Source: JAAYJS01 sp964346185 (GTDB lineage: Bacteria; Bacillota; Clostridia; Eubacteriales; Eubacteriaceae). Taken from it: DNA of 26,472 nt. The stretch's first letter is position 1; each line of letters starts with the position of its first letter. The notes under the pieces are model-generated. The model saw only the letters and a list, made by a program, of their open reading frames with translations, did no database searches and had not been told where the DNA came from. The stretch covers positions 1 to 26,472 of the forward strand of contig CAYFTR010000022.1 of the NCBI GenBank assembly GCA_964346185.1. The letters run 5' to 3'. Both the position numbers and the translations under genes were made by a program. Below are positions 23,421 through 26,472 of this stretch, one piece after another.

Positions 23421-24111
23421 TATAATAACCGTCAATCAATTGACTAAAAAATTCGGAGCCGTTACCGCACTGGACAATTTCAGCGTTAAAATTCCAAAAG
23501 GTATTATCGTCGGCTTGTTGGGACCTAACGGCAGCGGCAAAACTACTTTAATAAAAATTTTAAACGGTTTATTAACCGCAGACAGCGGCGAAGCTCTCAT
23601 CAATAACACGGTACCTTCGCCTGAAACTAAAGCCGCAATTTCCTACCTTCCGGACAGAAATTACTTTGACGATTGGATGACCGTTGTCGATATCTTATCT
23701 CTGTTTGAAACATTTTATAAAGATTTTGACAGAGACAAAGCAGAATACTTGCTGGAAGATTTACACATCGATGCCAAGCAACGCTTTAAACATCTATCCA
23801 AAGGTAATAAAGAAAAGGTACAATTGGTGATGGTCATGAGTCGAAAAGCACAACTTTACTTACTCGACGAGCCTATCGGCGGTGTGGATCCGGCTACGAG
23901 AGATTATATTTTAAACACTATCATTAGAAACTATCATCCCGAGGCGACAGTTGTCATATCAACACACTTAATCGCCGATGTGGAAAATGTTTTGGACGAG
24001 GTGATTTTTATCCGGGGAGGACAGATGGTGTTACAATCCCCTGTTGATCAAATCAGAGAAGAAAAAGGGCTATCCGTCGATGCCCTGTTCAGAGAGGTGT
24101 TTAAATGTTAG
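23413..24111 (+). CDS. ABC transporter ATP-binding protein
   Basis: 232 residues. Walker A GPNGSGKTT (37-45), a signature-like LSKGNKEKVQ (128-137), Walker B LYLLDEP (148-154), and STHL as H-loop. The signature LSKGN differs from the usual LSGGQ but fits bacterial exporters of the YtrB/CcmA-like group. The start is TTG 23413, with AGGAGG 6 nt upstream, and it overlaps the regulator stop. It energises the membrane protein that follows. Confidence 0.9.
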   Translation: MNNIITVNQLTKKFGAVTALDNFSVKIPKGIIVGLLGPNGSGKTTLIKILNGLLTADSGEALINNTVPSPETKAAISYLPDRNYFDDWMTVVDILSLFETFYKDFDRDKAEYLLEDLHIDAKQRFKHLSKGNKEKVQLVMVMSRKAQLYLLDEPIGGVDPATRDYILNTIIRNYHPEATVVISTHLIADVENVLDEVIFIRGGQMVLQSPVDQIREEKGLSVDALFREVFKC

Positions 24112-24926
24112 CAAAACTAGTAAGACTCGAATTTAAAAGTACCTACCGACAACTTTTACCGCTCTATCTTGTCTTGGCGGTATTAACCGCAATGGGTCTC
24201 GCTAACCTGTCCTATAGTTTACCCCCGGGAGAGAACGCTTTCTACGATACCATTAGCGGCTTATTGTTCGGTTTGTATGTCCTTGCTTTAATTGCCCTGG
24301 TTGTTGTAACAAACGTACTTATTGTGATGCGGTTTTACAAAAACCTCCTCACCGATCAAGGTTATCTGATGTTTACCTTGCCGGCAACTGTCGAACAACA
24401 TATTCTCGCCAAGCTGATTGTCGGCTTTGTTTGGATGAGCTTGTCAGGTATTTTGTTCTTACTCTCCTTACTGGCACTGGCATCAGTTCAAACGGAATTT
24501 TGGGGTGATGTTCTTCTATCCGTTAACCGAGTGTATGAAATGGCATTGTACCATATGGGCGGGCAGTTTCATGTAATGCTTATCCTTTTCCTCATCAGTA
24601 TGATATTATCTCCACTGTCAGGAATTTTAACGTATTACTTATCCATGGCCGTAGGACAGTTATCAAGAACACACAAAATAATCACATCTATCGGTGCCTA
24701 CCTTGGCATTACCATGGGGCTACAATTATTGTCTTCGTTGGTAACCTCCGTTTTTATGCCCGGCTATTTAAATCTGATGGATACAACGGCGGAACCGACA
24801 GCGGCGATGATCTCGAGCTTTATAAATACGCTTTTAATCTACTCTATTATAGCGGGTGTCGGTTTAATAATTGCTTTCTTCTTTCTGACCTGCTATATTT
24901 TAAAAAATAAATTAAATCTGGAGTAA
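24105..24926 (+). CDS. ABC transporter membrane protein, unknown substrate
   Basis: 273 residues with about six hydrophobic segments (approximately 18-36, 50-75, 105-130, 160-180, 190-215, 245-268), starting LAKLVRLEFKSTYRQL. The ATG at 24105 overlaps the ATPase stop by 7 nt, so the two are translationally coupled. Its role is probably export or sensing of a membrane-active compound, by analogy with YtrA-linked ABC systems. The first loop carries LPPGENAFYD. No clear family name can be given beyond ABC-2-like permease. Confidence 0.85.
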   Translation: MLAKLVRLEFKSTYRQLLPLYLVLAVLTAMGLANLSYSLPPGENAFYDTISGLLFGLYVLALIALVVVTNVLIVMRFYKNLLTDQGYLMFTLPATVEQHILAKLIVGFVWMSLSGILFLLSLLALASVQTEFWGDVLLSVNRVYEMALYHMGGQFHVMLILFLISMILSPLSGILTYYLSMAVGQLSRTHKIITSIGAYLGITMGLQLLSSLVTSVFMPGYLNLMDTTAEPTAAMISSFINTLLIYSIIAGVGLIIAFFFLTCYILKNKLNLE

Positions 24927-24943
24927 TCCCATCTTTCTTTTAA

Positions 24944-24971
24944 GCGGTCGGCATCCTACAAGGTGTCGGCC
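24944..24971 (+). terminator. Probable terminator of the YtrA-like ABC operon
   Basis: GGTCGGCATC pairs, with G-U pairs, to GGTGTCGGCC across a short loop 20 nt beyond the permease stop. The following T-run is weak. Confidence 0.5.
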
Positions 24972-25018
24972 AACTTTCCTCTTACCATATGCAATAAAAC
25001 ACTATATTCACACACATT

Positions 25019-25046
25019 CCGACGTTTAAACGACGTCGGTTTTTTT
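25019..25046 (+). terminator. Intrinsic terminator
   Basis: CCGACGT (25019-25025) pairs with ACGTCGG (25033-25039), followed by seven Ts. It insulates the symporter gene from the ABC operon. Confidence 0.88.
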
Positions 25047-25065
25047 GTAATTTTATAAAAACTAT

Positions 25066-25094
25066 TTGTATTTAAAATGCTGTTGTATTATATT
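25066..25094 (+). promoter_or_regulatory. Promoter of the AGCS symporter gene
   Basis: TTGTAT at 25066-25071, a 17-nt spacer and TATATT at 25089-25094, 26 nt before the ATG. Confidence 0.7.
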
Positions 25095-25120
25095 TATTAG
25101 TATACGCTTTAGGAGGATAT

Positions 25121-26472
25121 ATGGAGACTTTATTAAAATTAAACAAAATTGTCAATAAAATCGTCTGGGGCTGGCCGATGATTATTTTACTGCTTTCGAC
25201 CGGCATTTTTTTAACCTTTCGATTAAAACTCATACAAGTGACAAAGTTCAGATACATTATGCGAAACACCTTGGTGAACATTTTTAAAAATTCCGAAGAG
25301 GGCGGACAAGGTGAGGTTTCCGCTTTTCAGGCGGTTGCCACCGCATTGGCGGCAACCGCGGGTACCGGCAATATTGCGGGCGTTGCCCTGGCCATTGCCG
25401 TAGGGGGACCCGGCGCCGTTTTTTGGTTATGGCTCTCCGCATTCTTCGGTATGGCGACCAAATTTTCCGAAGTGGTTCTTGCCGTCACCTATCGCGAAGC
25501 CCGAGACGACGGTTCTTTTAACGGCGGTCCGATGTATTATATTAAGAAAGGGTTAGGCATGCCGGGACTTGCAACTGTCTTTGCTCTGTTCGGTGCTCTG
25601 GCTTCCTTCGGAATCGGCAATATGACCCAGGCCAATTCCGTTGCGGCCGCTTTACAGTCAACCTTTAACATCAACCCGATAATTACCGGTGTTGTTTTAT
25701 CCATACTGACCGGTATTGTGATATTGGGCGGTATTAAACGCATCGGAGCGGTAACGGAAAAACTGGTTCCGATAATGGCTTTGTTTTATATTATTTCATC
25801 TTTGGTGATTATTACAATTGAACGTGCCAATATCCCTTTAGCTTTTCAGTTGATTTTTGAGTCCGCCTTTACGGGACGTGCGGCATCGGGCGGTTTTTTA
25901 GGTGCAACCTTGTTACAAACTATGCGCTACGGTATTGCCAGGGGTATTTTTACCAACGAAGCGGGCTTGGGAAGTGCACCCATCGCCCATGCCGCCGCCA
26001 CTACCGACCACCCCGTGCGCCAAGGTATTTGGGGCGTCTTTGAAGTTTTTATGGATACCATTGTGATCTGTACCATGACCTCGCTGGTTATTTTGGTGTC
26101 GGGGCTTTGGGACAGCGGTTTGGAAGGTGCCGCCCTTACCACGGCAGCCTTTGATACCGGCTTTAAAGGTGGTAGTATTGTTGTATCCATCGGTTTATCG
26201 CTCTTTGCCTTTTCCACCGTATTGGGTTGGGCCTATTACGGTGAACGCTGCTGTGATTTTTTGTTCGGACCGAAAAGCATTAAAATATACCGTATGATTT
26301 TTGTGCCGATTGTTTTTGTCGGCGCCGTCGGCGGTTTAAAAACCATTTGGAATATTTCGGACACCTTAAATGGCTTAATGGCAATACCCAACTTAATCGG
26401 CCTATTGTTCCTGAGCGGTGTCGTGGTAATAATGACAAAGGATTTCTTTAAAAATCCCGATCAAATCAGACA
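25121..26472 (+). CDS. Sodium:alanine/glycine symporter (AGCS family), 3' end outside window
   Basis: The frame is open from ATG 25121 (AGGAGG at 25111-25116) to the window end, 450 codons. Family landmarks are GEVSAFQAVATALAATAGTG followed by NIAGVA, the segment GGPGAVFWLW, MATKFSEVVLAV, GGPMYYIKKG and GIFTNEAGLGSAPIAHAAA. Many membrane helices are evident. AGCS proteins bring in alanine, glycine or similar amino acids with sodium. Related Firmicutes proteins have about 450-500 residues, so little is missing. Substrate specificity is not shown by sequence. It fits the amino-acid and peptide uptake theme of the window. Confidence 0.92.
   Translation, partial: METLLKLNKIVNKIVWGWPMIILLLSTGIFLTFRLKLIQVTKFRYIMRNTLVNIFKNSEEGGQGEVSAFQAVATALAATAGTGNIAGVALAIAVGGPGAVFWLWLSAFFGMATKFSEVVLAVTYREARDDGSFNGGPMYYIKKGLGMPGLATVFALFGALASFGIGNMTQANSVAAALQSTFNINPIITGVVLSILTGIVILGGIKRIGAVTEKLVPIMALFYIISSLVIITIERANIPLAFQLIFESAFTGRAASGGFLGATLLQTMRYGIARGIFTNEAGLGSAPIAHAAATTDHPVRQGIWGVFEVFMDTIVICTMTSLVILVSGLWDSGLEGAALTTAAFDTGFKGGSIVVSIGLSLFAFSTVLGWAYYGERCCDFLFGPKSIKIYRMIFVPIVFVGAVGGLKTIWNISDTLNGLMAIPNLIGLLFLSGVVVIMTKDFFKNPDQIR

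Overview
The window looks like chromosomal DNA from a low-to-moderate GC anaerobic member of the Firmicutes, in the Clostridia/Tissierellia range. The basis is strong AGGAGG ribosome sites, TTGACA/TATAAT promoters, frequent TTG and GTG starts, a T-box in front of ileS, a YtrA-type GntR/ABC operon, and peptide and amino-acid uptake genes suggesting an amino-acid fermenter. I did not place it to species.

Layout. (1) 115-963: the 3' part of a carbon-starvation (CstA) transporter whose 5' part is missing. (2) About 950-2740: an AT-rich, gene-poor stretch lying against the 3' end of tRNA-Ala(GGC), with broken coding fragments, two small ORFs and a candidate structured RNA. (3) 2919-4190: O-acetylhomoserine sulfhydrylase. 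(4) 4391-6704: a two-gene operon encoding a stand-alone LarC2-like protein and a 595-codon protein with one in-frame TGA, best read as a selenoprotein. (5) 6862-8936: degV, rpiB and a LacI-family pseudogene. (6) 9213-14940: a complete oligopeptide ABC transporter, oppBCDF followed by oppA under its own promoter. (7) 15238-18661: ileS with a T-box leader; its active-site signature is GIHH instead of HIGH. (8) 18704-20984: a small secreted or anchored protein, convergent with an FGGY-type kinase homologue that lacks its catalytic Asp. (9) 21080-22892: exonuclease III, tRNA-Gln(CUG) and larE. (10) 22975-24926: a YtrA-like regulator with an ABC ATPase and permease. (11) 25066 to the end: an AGCS sodium/amino-acid symporter running off the window.

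The most interesting locus is the LarC2-like/selenoprotein operon. The TGA at 5630-5632 is the only interruption of one continuous frame. The downstream part has no credible start of its own, and a hairpin in the usual bacterial SECIS position follows the TGA. I do not recognise the protein family. Its partner resembles the C-terminal (CTP-binding) domain of the nickel-pincer cyclometallase LarC, and a LarE sulfur transferase lies about 15 kb away, so an uncharacterised nickel/selenium enzyme system is a reasonable but unproven hypothesis. All assignments come from reading sequence and motifs; no database search was run.
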